Part shown: in pieces, positions 26,082 through 35,525 of the stretch
Position numbering within the stretch: the stretch's first letter is position 1
How the letters are laid out: every line of letters starts with the position of its first letter
Notes under the pieces: generated by a model
Seen by the model: the letters and a program-made list of their open reading frames with translations, nothing else
The model's database searches: none
What the model was told of the DNA's origin: nothing
Position numbers and translations under genes: made by a program
Source of the DNA: Burkholderiaceae bacterium
Lineage (GTDB): Bacteria > Pseudomonadota > Gammaproteobacteria > Burkholderiales > Burkholderiaceae_C
Direction: 5' to 3'
Length of the DNA stretch: 64,000 nt
Assembly (NCBI GenBank): GCA_030123545.1
Contig: CP126124.1
Location: 744,001-808,000 of the forward strand

Positions 26082-27380
26082 TCACATCCGGCTCGGCAGC
26101 CATAGCGCGATGATCGGGAACGAGATCAGGATGACGAGGCGCAGGATGTCGGTGACGATGAACGGCAGCACGCCCTTGAAGATCGTGCTGAAGCTCACTT
26201 CCTTGACGACGCTCTTGATCACGAACACGTTCATGCCCACCGGCGGGTGAATCAGGCCCAGCTCCACCGTCATCACGATGATGATGCCGAACCAGATCGG
26301 ATCGAACCCCATCGCGGTGATGACCGGAAAGACGATGGGAACCGTGAGGATGATCATCGCCATCGCGTCCATCAGGCTGCCGAGAATCAGGAACGTGACC
26401 ATCATCAGCGCCAGCACGCCATAACGGCCGATCCCTAGGCCGGTGAGGAATTCGGTGAGCCTCTGCGGCGCCTGCGTGATGGTGAGAAAGTACCCGAACA
26501 GCAGCGCGCCGATCAGCACCGTGAACACCGCTGCCGTGGTGCGCGTGGCTTGCAGCAGCGCTTCGCGCGTCTTTTTGCGATCCAGCTTGCCGCGGAATAC
26601 CCCGAGCAGATAGGCGCCGCTGGCGCCCACGCCGCCCGCTTCGGTCGGCGTGAAGAAACCGCCGTACAGGCCGCCGATGACGAAGATGAACAGGGCCACC
26701 GGCGCCCACACGGTCTTGAACGCCTTGGCACGTTCGGCCCAGGGTCTGAGTTCGCCCGCGGGCAGCAGGTCCGGCTTGAACTTGACGATGAGATTGACCG
26801 TGACGACATACATCGCCATGGCCAGCAGGCCGGGCAGGATGCCCGCCATGAAGAGCTTGCCGATGTCCTGCTCGGTCAGGATCGCGTAGACGACCAGCAC
26901 GGTGGACGGCGGCAGCATCGCGCCGAGCGTGCCTCCCGCGGCGATCACGCCGGCCGAAAACGACTGCGGGTAGCGAAAGCGGCGCATTTCCGGGTACGCG
27001 ACGACCGAGAAGGTGGCGGCGGTAGCCACCGACGAGCCGCAAATCGCCGCGAAACCGCCGCAAGCGACGATGGTGGCGATCCCCAGGCCGCCGCGCAAGT
27101 GGCCGATGAAGGCGTCTGCCGCGCGGAATATCTCTTTCGACAGGCCCGACGCGGACACGAACGCGCCCATCAGCATGAACATCGGAATCACGCCGAAGGT
27201 GTAGTCGGTGACGGTGCGCATCGATGTCAGGCTAACCAGCTTCAAGGCCGGTCCGCCGCCCACGATATAGCTGTAGCCGGTCACGCCCACCAGACCCATC
27301 GCCATGCCGACCGGCACGCGCGCCAGCATCAGCAAAAACAGCACCGCGAAGCCAACGAGGGCGACCATGTCGTTGCTCAT
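26082..27380 (-). CDS. TRAP transporter large permease (DctM family)
   Basis: 432 residues with about twelve hydrophobic segments, beginning MSNDMVALVGFAVLFLLMLA. Conserved DctM features are MRTVTDYTFGVIPMFMLMG, GGTLGAMLPPSTVLVVYAI, the F/G-rich GGFFTPTEAGGVGA loop and HPPVGMNVFVIKSV near the end. It forms the channel of a binding-protein-dependent secondary transporter with the two genes upstream (gap 36 bases to dctQ). The cargo is not identifiable, though carboxylates are typical. Confidence 0.93.
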   Translation of the reverse strand: MSNDMVALVGFAVLFLLMLARVPVGMAMGLVGVTGYSYIVGGGPALKLVSLTSMRTVTDYTFGVIPMFMLMGAFVSASGLSKEIFRAADAFIGHLRGGLGIATIVACGGFAAICGSSVATAATFSVVAYPEMRRFRYPQSFSAGVIAAGGTLGAMLPPSTVLVVYAILTEQDIGKLFMAGILPGLLAMAMYVVTVNLIVKFKPDLLPAGELRPWAERAKAFKTVWAPVALFIFVIGGLYGGFFTPTEAGGVGASGAYLLGVFRGKLDRKKTREALLQATRTTAAVFTVLIGALLFGYFLTITQAPQRLTEFLTGLGIGRYGVLALMMVTFLILGSLMDAMAMIILTVPIVFPVITAMGFDPIWFGIIIVMTVELGLIHPPVGMNVFVIKSVVKEVSFSTIFKGVLPFIVTDILRLVILISFPIIALWLPSRM

Positions 27381-27416
27381 CGCATGCCTCTGAAAACAAT
27401 CCAGGTCGTCATCTGT

Positions 27417-27971
27417 TCATGCCCGTTCGGCTTCCCGACCACGCTCCAGTTCGGCGAGCCGCTCCGGCCGGAAGACCAATTGCCAGGTGCGTATCGCGAT
27501 CAGCAGCACGGCGCAAGCATCACCCACCCAGGCCAGCGCATACAGCGGCCACACGGGGAGGTTCAGATCGAAGGTCTGCACATGGTCGTGGTAGGTCGCG
27601 CGCACCTTGTCAAAAATGGCATAGGTATGCACGGCCACGACAAAAAGCAGTACCAGCGTTGCAAACACGTCGATATAGCGCTTGCCGCGCGCGCTCGCGC
27701 TGCTCCACACCAGATCGACGGTAATGTGGGTGCCGCGGTAGCTGGTGGCGGCAATGCCCCAGAAGATCAGCGTGCCCAACAAGAGTTTGCCGAAGTCGTA
27801 GCTGTCCGGGATCGAGGTGTCGAAGAACTTGCGCAGCACCACGGACACAAAGATATCGAGCGCGACGATGCCGATAAACAGCGCCGCTAGCCACTCGATG
27901 GTGTCGATGATGCGGTCCATGAAGTCGCGCTTCATGGCCGCCGGCGCTGCGCTCTGTGGGCCGCTATCCAT
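27417..27971 (-). CDS. TRAP transporter small permease (DctQ family)
   Basis: 184 residues with four hydrophobic helices (about IEWLAALFIGIVALDIFVS, KLLLGTLIFWGIAA, ATLVLLFVVAVHTYAIF and WPLYALAWVGDACAVLLIA). The tryptophan-containing LPVWPLYALAW is the usual DctQ signature near the third/fourth helix. It bridges DctM and the binding protein. Either the ATG at 27971 or an internal ATG may start it. Confidence 0.88.
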   Translation of the reverse strand: MDSGPQSAAPAAMKRDFMDRIIDTIEWLAALFIGIVALDIFVSVVLRKFFDTSIPDSYDFGKLLLGTLIFWGIAATSYRGTHITVDLVWSSASARGKRYIDVFATLVLLFVVAVHTYAIFDKVRATYHDHVQTFDLNLPVWPLYALAWVGDACAVLLIAIRTWQLVFRPERLAELERGREAERA

Positions 27972-28004
27972 TCGCTGAGCGCGCGGTGGGCATCGATCCG
28001 ATCA

Positions 28005-29048
28005 TTATTGTCCGGCTCCGTACTTGACCAGCTCTTTCTTCAGCGAGTCCATGACCACCTTGGGATCGTAGCCGTCCTTGCGTACCGTCTTGGCCCACTC
28101 GGCTTCGACCGGAGCGACCGCCTTGTGCCATGCGGCGAGTTGCTCCGGCGTCAGTTTGTAGATCTCGTGTCCCGGCTCGGCCGCGATCTTGGCCTGTCCA
28201 GCGCGCTCGAAGTCCGCCCAGGGGGACGCAACCTTCTCGGCCCATGCAGTGGTGCAGTGGTCGTCGATCACCTTCTTTTGCGCCGGCGACATCGCGTTGT
28301 ACTTGTCCTTGTTCATCACCCAGACGAACGGCGTGGTGTACAGCGGCACGTCCATGTGGTAGTTCACCACCTTGTCGATGCCGAACAGCACGATGGAACC
28401 CCATGGGAAGGTGATGGCGTCGGCCACGCCGCGTGCCAGCGCATCGCGCGCAGCCGGCGCCGAGGCCTGCACGTTGGTGCCACCCAAGGATGTGACGAGC
28501 TGTCCGATCGTGCTGGTGGCCGGACGGATTTTCATGTCCTTGATGTCGGTGGGCCACACAATCTTCTTGTGCGAATGGAAGGTGCCCGGGTCATGCACGA
28601 ACGCGAAGCAGAAATGCACGTCCTTCATTTCCTTCGCCGCGTAGGGGCGGTACCAGGCGTCTATGGCGGCAGAGCCTCCCTTGGCGTTGGAGAACAGGAA
28701 GGGCAGTCCGGCGCCGGCCATGATTGGAAAACGTCCTGGCTGGTAGCCCGGGTTGACATAGGCAAAGTCCGCGATGCCGTCGCGCGCCATGTCGTAGTGG
28801 TCGAAGGCCTTGCCGAGTTGTTCGGACGGATACAGCGTTGCGGTGATGCTGCCGCCCGATTCCTTCGTGATGTCGGCGGCCCACGCGATCAGCGCAGGGT
28901 TCAGCGGATGCTGCGGAGGCACCCAGCTCGACAGCTTCAGCTGCACGGGCTTGTCCTGCGCCTGCGCAGGGGCGGATCCAAGCGCGAGCGCGACGCCGCA
29001 GGCGAGCAACAGGTTCGCGGACAGCGCAGACAGGGCTTTGTGCATCAT
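28005..29048 (-). CDS. TRAP transporter periplasmic solute-binding protein (DctP family)
   Basis: 347 residues with a Sec signal peptide (LLLACGVALALGSAPAQAQ). The mature protein shows the DctP pattern: LKLSSWVPPQHPLNP, ITATLYPSEQLGKAFDHYDM, PDIKDMKIR-like WPTDIKDMKIRPATS, where the conserved Arg grips a carboxylate, and NGxxT-like VADAITFPWGSI. It delivers an organic anion to DctQM. The start has AGGAGACC just before the double ATG. An inverted repeat at 29136-29163 lies upstream. Confidence 0.92.
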   Translation of the reverse strand: MMHKALSALSANLLLACGVALALGSAPAQAQDKPVQLKLSSWVPPQHPLNPALIAWAADITKESGGSITATLYPSEQLGKAFDHYDMARDGIADFAYVNPGYQPGRFPIMAGAGLPFLFSNAKGGSAAIDAWYRPYAAKEMKDVHFCFAFVHDPGTFHSHKKIVWPTDIKDMKIRPATSTIGQLVTSLGGTNVQASAPAARDALARGVADAITFPWGSIVLFGIDKVVNYHMDVPLYTTPFVWVMNKDKYNAMSPAQKKVIDDHCTTAWAEKVASPWADFERAGQAKIAAEPGHEIYKLTPEQLAAWHKAVAPVEAEWAKTVRKDGYDPKVVMDSLKKELVKYGAGQ

Positions 29049-29135
29049 GGTCTCCTAAATGAGGTGCTGGGGGTGGGTCGGAATCGGATCGAGGCGGGGC
29101 GGCCGCTGCGCGCGAAGCCCGGTTGCGCAGCGGCG

Positions 29136-29163
29136 CGTGTGCGGGGGCAGGCCACCGCACACG
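29136..29163. repeat. 9-bp inverted repeat upstream of the TRAP operon
   Basis: CGTGTGCGG, a 10-base spacer and CCGCACACG, about 90 bases upstream of the DctP start within a 226-base non-coding stretch. It could be an operator for the TRAP genes or a hairpin ending the opposite small gene. No T-run follows on either strand. Confidence 0.45.
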
Positions 29164-29274
29164 TTAAGCAAAGCGCTCGCGCAACCCAAGTGGTGTTTTC
29201 CCTCGGCGCGCGAAGTTCCTGCACGCGTCGGTGAGGCCGGCACCCTGCGTTCGCGGCGCGGTCGCGGTGCGGCG

Positions 29275-29595
29275 TCATTCATCGTCGAACCGGGCCAGCG
29301 TGGCGCTCGCGTTGTCGAGCAGCAGGAACAGGTCGTATGCGCTGATCGTGATCTTGCAACCGCTGCGTGCCTCGGCGGCGGCGATCCATGCGGCATCGTG
29401 GCCGCGCTCGGCCGCCTCGCGCGAGCGCCACAGATAGAAGCCCATCAGACGCCGGTTGTCGGCGCTCACCAGGTAGTGCTTGCGGATCAGATCGGGATTG
29501 GCGCGCCAGTGCGCGATAGTTGCGAGCGCGTCGGCGACGATGCTCTCGCGCGTGCTGCCCGCGGGCGCGTCGAAGCTGACGAGTTCGGCGTGCAT
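29275..29595 (-). CDS. Hypothetical protein, about 106 residues
   Basis: 106 residues, no signal peptide or membrane segment. The pattern of HYLVSADNRRLMGFYLWRSREAAERGHDAAWIAA suggests a ferredoxin-like alpha/beta dimer of the antibiotic-biosynthesis-monooxygenase/YdhR kind, where a conserved Trp/Phe-rich strand precedes the WIAA helix. This is fold resemblance only. It lies 11 bases beyond the end of the decayed iorAB remnant on the same strand and may be a surviving member of that operon. Confidence 0.6.
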   Translation of the reverse strand: MHAELVSFDAPAGSTRESIVADALATIAHWRANPDLIRKHYLVSADNRRLMGFYLWRSREAAERGHDAAWIAAAEARSGCKITISAYDLFLLLDNASATLARFDDE

Positions 29596-29606
29596 GTTGC
29601 GTCGAT

Positions 29607-30585
29607 TCAGTGTTTCGCGGCCGCCTGGCCGGGCCTGCGCATGCGGCGGATCGGCTGCGCCTTCACCGGCCGCGCCGGCGCACCGTGTTCGGCGAGCACG
29701 CCATCGAGCGCCTGGCCGTTCCTGTCAGCCAGCGCGCGAATCGGCCGGCGTGCTGCCTGCGGCCCGATGCTCGAGCGCACGCAGCAAGTTGGTCTTGCCG
29801 CGCTCGTTGGTTGAGCCATTGCCCCTTGATCAATCGACCGCACGGCGCGACCGCGTGCCCGAGTCGCCAATGCGCGCCGTTGCCGTGCGCCACGCCGGGG
29901 GGGCCAGCGCTCGATCATCGCCTGCCCGGTGGCGTAGCGTCTACCGCGCACCCGGTCCCAGCGGTTCGTGCGGCGCTTCAGGTCGGCGACGCGTACGATG
30001 TCGTCGAACGCCATCCAAATCGCAATCCGGCGCGCGGTCTCGCGCGTGGTCGCAAAGCCCGGCGCGGCCTCGGGGTCGGCGCCGCACGCTGCCGTCAGCA
30101 CCTGCTCGAGCCGCTGCAAGTAGAGCCGGGCGCAGCGGGCGTCCTGGTAGTCGCGCACGCGCTGCAGGCCGAGCGCCAGCGTCGCATGCGCTTCAGCCTG
30201 GAATCTATGAACCAAATCGGGCTCAAGCCCATGTATGTTATGCGTGATTCGCTCCGAATCTGATAGCAGCAGGGTGATCGACACGACGTGCTTGCGCGGT
30301 ACACGCACCGCGTCGTACGCGCGGGCGAAGCGGCGCAGGCTTGCCTCGGCACCCTTGCCGGAGTACACCACGGACTCGTACCGGTCGCGCGGGACCGGGA
30401 CCAAGCCGCTGCCGGCGATCGCCCGGCATCGCCGTGGCGGAGGCCCGTAGGAGCAGGTCTCGACATGAACGCCCGGTTCGTCCAGATGCGGCTTGGCCTG
30501 CAGCATCACGTCGAGCAGATGCGACACCGGCGCGCCCTGGTAGCCGCTGCGGGGGTTCGACTTCCTTGCTGAACGAGACTTCCAT
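29607..30585 (-). pseudogene. Remnant of indolepyruvate oxidoreductase genes (iorA 5' end joined to iorB 3' end)
   Basis: From 30585 the frame starts MEVSFSKEVEPPQ, like the N-terminus of betaproteobacterial IorA. After a frameshift it continues GYQGAPVSHLLDVMLQAKPH and GVHVETC, the next conserved IorA block, with about 40 expected residues between them missing. The remainder of IorA and most of IorB are absent. Later residues (RVRDYQDARCARLYLQRLEQ, RETARRIAIWMAFDDIVRV) match the C-terminal part of IorB. The final third is low-complexity, arginine-rich and not recognisable. Internal deletions plus a frameshift mark it as non-functional for arylpyruvate oxidation. Matches are from memory of the families. 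Confidence 0.6.
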
Positions 30586-30622
30586 CACGGCTCCACGCCG
30601 CGATCCTCGGACACATGGCTTC

Positions 30623-30662
30623 ATGAATCAATAAAATATCGTGACTATCAAATATAAGAATC
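30623..30662. promoter_or_regulatory. AT-rich divergent promoter region
   Basis: About 40 bases rich in A and T (AATCAATAAAATATCG, ATCAAATATAAG) in otherwise GC-rich DNA, between the LysR gene and the divergent iorAB remnant. This is the typical place for a LysR-regulated divergent promoter. Exact elements cannot be fixed. Confidence 0.4.
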
Positions 30663-31565
30663 ATGCATGTTACGAACCTCGATCTGAATCTGCTCCGGCT
30701 GTTCGACGCGATCTATCGCCAGCGCAACGTGAGCCGCGCGGCCGAGGCGCTGGGCCTGACGCAGCCGGCGGCGAGCCAGGGTCTGACCCGGCTGCGCCTC
30801 GCCTTGGGCGATCCGCTGTTCATGCGAGCGGCCGGAGGCGTTCAGCCGACCCCGCGCGCGGTGCGCCTCGCGGACGCGGTCGGCAGCGCGCTGGGCATGC
30901 TGGAGCAGGCGCTGTCGGAGTCAGCGCCGTTCGATCCGCGTCAGGCGCGCCGCACCTTTCGCATCCACATGAGCGACATCGGCGAGGGCCGGTTCCTGCC
31001 GCCGCTGATGGCGGTGCTGCGCGAACGGGCGCCGGGCGTGCGTCTGGAGACCTTGCCGCTGCCGCGCGACCAGATCGCCCGCGCGCTCGACAGCGGGCGC
31101 ATCGACTTCGCGTTCGGCTTTCTGCCGATGGTGCAGGACGCGGAGCGCGCCGAGCTGCTGCGCGACCGCTACATCGTGCTGCTGCGCGAAGGCCACCCGT
31201 TCACGAAGCGCAGGCGCCGCGCCGCAGCGCTGCTGGACGACCTGCAGCAACTGGATTTCGCCGCGGTGCGCACCCATGCGGACACCTTGCGCATCCTGCA
31301 CGTGCTGCGTCTGGAGGGGCGGCTGCGGCTGACGACCGAGCATTTCACCGTGCTGCCGGCGATCGTGCGAGCGACCGACCTGGCCGGGGTGATGCCGCGC
31401 AACATCGCGGAAGGCTTCGCGCAAGAGGGCGGCTACGCGATCATCGAGCCGCCGCTGCCGCTGCGCGACTTCAGCGTGTCACTGCACTGGAGCCGGCGCC
31501 AGCAGGCCGACCCGGGCAACCGCTGGCTGCGTCAACTCGTCGTCGATCTGTTCACGGCGGGTTGA
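30663..31565 (+). CDS. LysR-family transcriptional regulator
   Basis: 300 residues. The N-terminal winged helix-turn-helix is NLLRLFDAIYRQRNVSRAAEALGLTQ to ASQGLTRLR (written here in parts), followed by a periplasmic-binding-like effector domain (RTFRIHMSDIGEGRFLPPL). The N-terminus LDLNLLRLFDAI is typical of the NodD/LinR-like group. It is divergent from the decayed iorAB genes, which it may once have controlled, and convergent with the permease-UraD gene. Confidence 0.88.
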   Translation: MHVTNLDLNLLRLFDAIYRQRNVSRAAEALGLTQPAASQGLTRLRLALGDPLFMRAAGGVQPTPRAVRLADAVGSALGMLEQALSESAPFDPRQARRTFRIHMSDIGEGRFLPPLMAVLRERAPGVRLETLPLPRDQIARALDSGRIDFAFGFLPMVQDAERAELLRDRYIVLLREGHPFTKRRRRAAALLDDLQQLDFAAVRTHADTLRILHVLRLEGRLRLTTEHFTVLPAIVRATDLAGVMPRNIAEGFAQEGGYAIIEPPLPLRDFSVSLHWSRRQQADPGNRWLRQLVVDLFTAG

Positions 31566-31622
31566 TGCGGCTGGCGGCCGCCCGGGCCGCCCGGGTCGGC
31601 CGGCCCGGCTGGGACCCGTCCG

Positions 31623-33593
31623 TCAGGCCGCGGCGCCTCCGTGCGCGGCGACCTGCCGGAAGCGCTCGCTGTGCGCGGCGGCGATCGGGTTCGCGTTGGC
31701 CACCAGGTCGTCGAAGCGGTAGTTGGCGATCTTCGCGATCTCGATGATCCCGGCCGCGCGTTCGACGCGCGGGGCGTTCGCCATGCGCTGCCAGCCGTTG
31801 GCGATCAGGCGTTCGTAGCGATCGACGTCGCGCGCGCAGATGATCAGCGGGAAGCCGAAGTGCTTGCGGTAGGCGCTGGCCATGTTGCGGATCTGGTTGT
31901 GCTCTTCTTCCGGCAGGATGCCCATGCCGGCGTCCATGTGGTCGAGCGCGTAGGCGTCGGATTCATCGTCGTCGCCGCACAGGTCGCCGAACGAGTTCAT
32001 CAGCTCGACCTGCTCGGCCTCGGTGCTGGTCAGCAGCGCGTCGTGGAACGCCGAGCGCAGCGCGAGCGTGTCGGCGAACGGTCGCTGCGCGTAGGCGCGC
32101 TCCAGCACCCACGGCGTGTTCTGCACCAGCGGGCCAAAAGTCTTGTCGAATTCGGCGCGCGACATTGAGTTGATTCGGTCAAGGCCGATCAGGTGGCCGG
32201 GATGGATCGCCACCGCCTCGTCCGCCTTGCGACCGAGATGGTTGAACACGATGTTGAGCGCGATCGCGGTGAGCGCGCCGAGCGTGATGCCGCTGCCGAC
32301 CAGGATCTCCATCCACTTCGGCAGCGCGCTCGCGACGAACGGTTGCACGGTCACGAGGACACCGAGGCCGAGGCTGGTGCCGACGATCACGGTGTTGCGA
32401 TGGTCATTGAAGTCGACCTTCGACAGCGTCTGCACGCCGACCACCGCGACGGTCGCGAACATCGCGAGCGCCGCGCCGCCGAGCACCGGGTGCGGGATCG
32501 CGGCGACCAGCGCGGCCGCCTTTGGCAGCGAACCGAGGATGATCATGATCACGCCTGCCGCGACCACGACCCAGCGGCTCTTGATCTGCGTGAGGCGCAC
32601 CAGCCCGACGTTCTCCGCGAAGCAGGTGTACGGAAACGAATTGAGCACGCCGCCGAGGAAGGTCGCGAGGCCGTCGGCGCGGATCGCGCGCGCGATGTCC
32701 TCCTTGCCGACGCGCTTTTGCACGATCTCGGACGTGGCATAGACGTCGCCGGTGGTCTCGACCATCGTGATCATCATCACGATGATCATCGACAGGATCG
32801 CGGTCACGTTGAAGGTGGGCATGCCGAAAAAGAACGGCGAGGTGTAGCCGAACACCGGCGCGGTCACCGCGCCGGCAAAATTGGCGTCGCCGAGCAGCCA
32901 GGCCACCAGCGTGCCGACCACCAGACCGACCAGCACCGCCACCGTGGCCATGAAGCCGGTGAACACGCGCTGGATCAGCACGATCAGGCCCAGCGTGCCG
33001 AACGCGTACAACAGATCCTTCAACGCGACATGCTGCTGAATCACGCTCGGGTTGTTGCCATGCACGATGTCGTTGGCGGCGACCGGCAGCAGTGCCACGC
33101 CGATGATCAGGATCAGCGTGCCGGTGACGACCGGCGGAAAGAAGCGCAGCAGCTTCGCGAAGTACGGCGCCGCGAAGAAGGTGAACAGGCCGGCGCACAG
33201 CACCGAGCCATAGATGGTCAGCAGCCCGGGCACGCCGCCGCCGGCGGACATGCCCATCGCGATCATCGGACTGACCGCGGTGAAGGTCACGCCCTGCAGC
33301 AGCGGCAGGCGCACGCCGATCTTCCAGAAGCCGGCGGCCTGGATGATCGACGCGATGCCGCAGGTGAACAGGTCGGCGTTGATCAGGTGGATCAGCTGCT
33401 CGTTGGAGAGGCCCAAGGCGCCGGCCAGGATGATCGGCACCAGCACCGCGCCGGCGTAGAACGCCAGCACGTGCTGGAAACCGTAGGTGGCGAGCTTGGG
33501 CAGCGGCAGCACCTCGTCGACCGGGTGCTTGGAGGTTCGGGATGCCGCCGGCCGGGCGGCGCCGGTCGGCGGGATGGTGGTGGCGGTGCTCAT
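31623..33593 (-). CDS. NCS2 nucleobase permease fused to a UraD-like domain lacking the catalytic histidine
   Basis: 656 residues. Residues about 25-455 are an NCS2 permease: YGFQHVLAFYAGAVLVPII, NADLFTCGIASIIQ and the NAT signature FAENVGLVRLTQIKSRWV, with Glu where urate/xanthine carriers usually have Gln. Residues about 477-656 have the OHCU decarboxylase fold (RAEFDKTFGPLV, NTPWVLERAYAQRPF, YRKHFGFPLIICAR). The catalytic HPxL motif reads F535-G-D-L, and the usual S-x-x-EQ-x-x-AG segment reads LDHMDAG. The decarboxylase domain is therefore probably inactive and may sense or bind a ureide, or stabilise the carrier. The ATG at 33593 follows AGGAGACAC. It is divergent from xdhA, so urate or xanthine is the likely cargo. 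Confidence 0.88.
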   Translation of the reverse strand: MSTATTIPPTGAARPAASRTSKHPVDEVLPLPKLATYGFQHVLAFYAGAVLVPIILAGALGLSNEQLIHLINADLFTCGIASIIQAAGFWKIGVRLPLLQGVTFTAVSPMIAMGMSAGGGVPGLLTIYGSVLCAGLFTFFAAPYFAKLLRFFPPVVTGTLILIIGVALLPVAANDIVHGNNPSVIQQHVALKDLLYAFGTLGLIVLIQRVFTGFMATVAVLVGLVVGTLVAWLLGDANFAGAVTAPVFGYTSPFFFGMPTFNVTAILSMIIVMMITMVETTGDVYATSEIVQKRVGKEDIARAIRADGLATFLGGVLNSFPYTCFAENVGLVRLTQIKSRWVVVAAGVIMIILGSLPKAAALVAAIPHPVLGGAALAMFATVAVVGVQTLSKVDFNDHRNTVIVGTSLGLGVLVTVQPFVASALPKWMEILVGSGITLGALTAIALNIVFNHLGRKADEAVAIHPGHLIGLDRINSMSRAEFDKTFGPLVQNTPWVLERAYAQRPFADTLALRSAFHDALLTSTEAEQVELMNSFGDLCGDDDESDAYALDHMDAGMGILPEEEHNQIRNMASAYRKHFGFPLIICARDVDRYERLIANGWQRMANAPRVERAAGIIEIAKIANYRFDDLVANANPIAAAHSERFRQVAAHGGAAA

Positions 33594-33857
33594 GGTGCGT
33601 GTCTCCTGGATCGGTGGGAAGGGGCTCGCGTGCGGCGGCCATGGCGCCGCACCGGCAGAGCGGCCGAAACCGCAGCCGCGAATGATCGCGGCTCGGGGCC
33701 CGGGCGGCATATCGATGCGCGCATGCCGGGTATGGCCGAGCCGGTATTGCGGCGCCGGATGCGGCTGCTAAGGTACGTGCTGCAGGAGACGTAAGGGGCG
33801 GCCGCTTTACAGAGCGGCTTCGCCGCAGCATCATCAACCAAAGCCATCCGCCACGTC

Positions 33858-35411
<1,554 letters not shown>

Positions 35412-35525
35412 TCGACGCGGGGTCCGGCCGGCGCGATGCGCGGCCGGTGTGCCGCCCAAAGTTTTCGGAACGGCGCCGCGATGCAAGGCATGCGGCGCGC
35501 CCTCTGTAGATATAGGAGACCTCTG

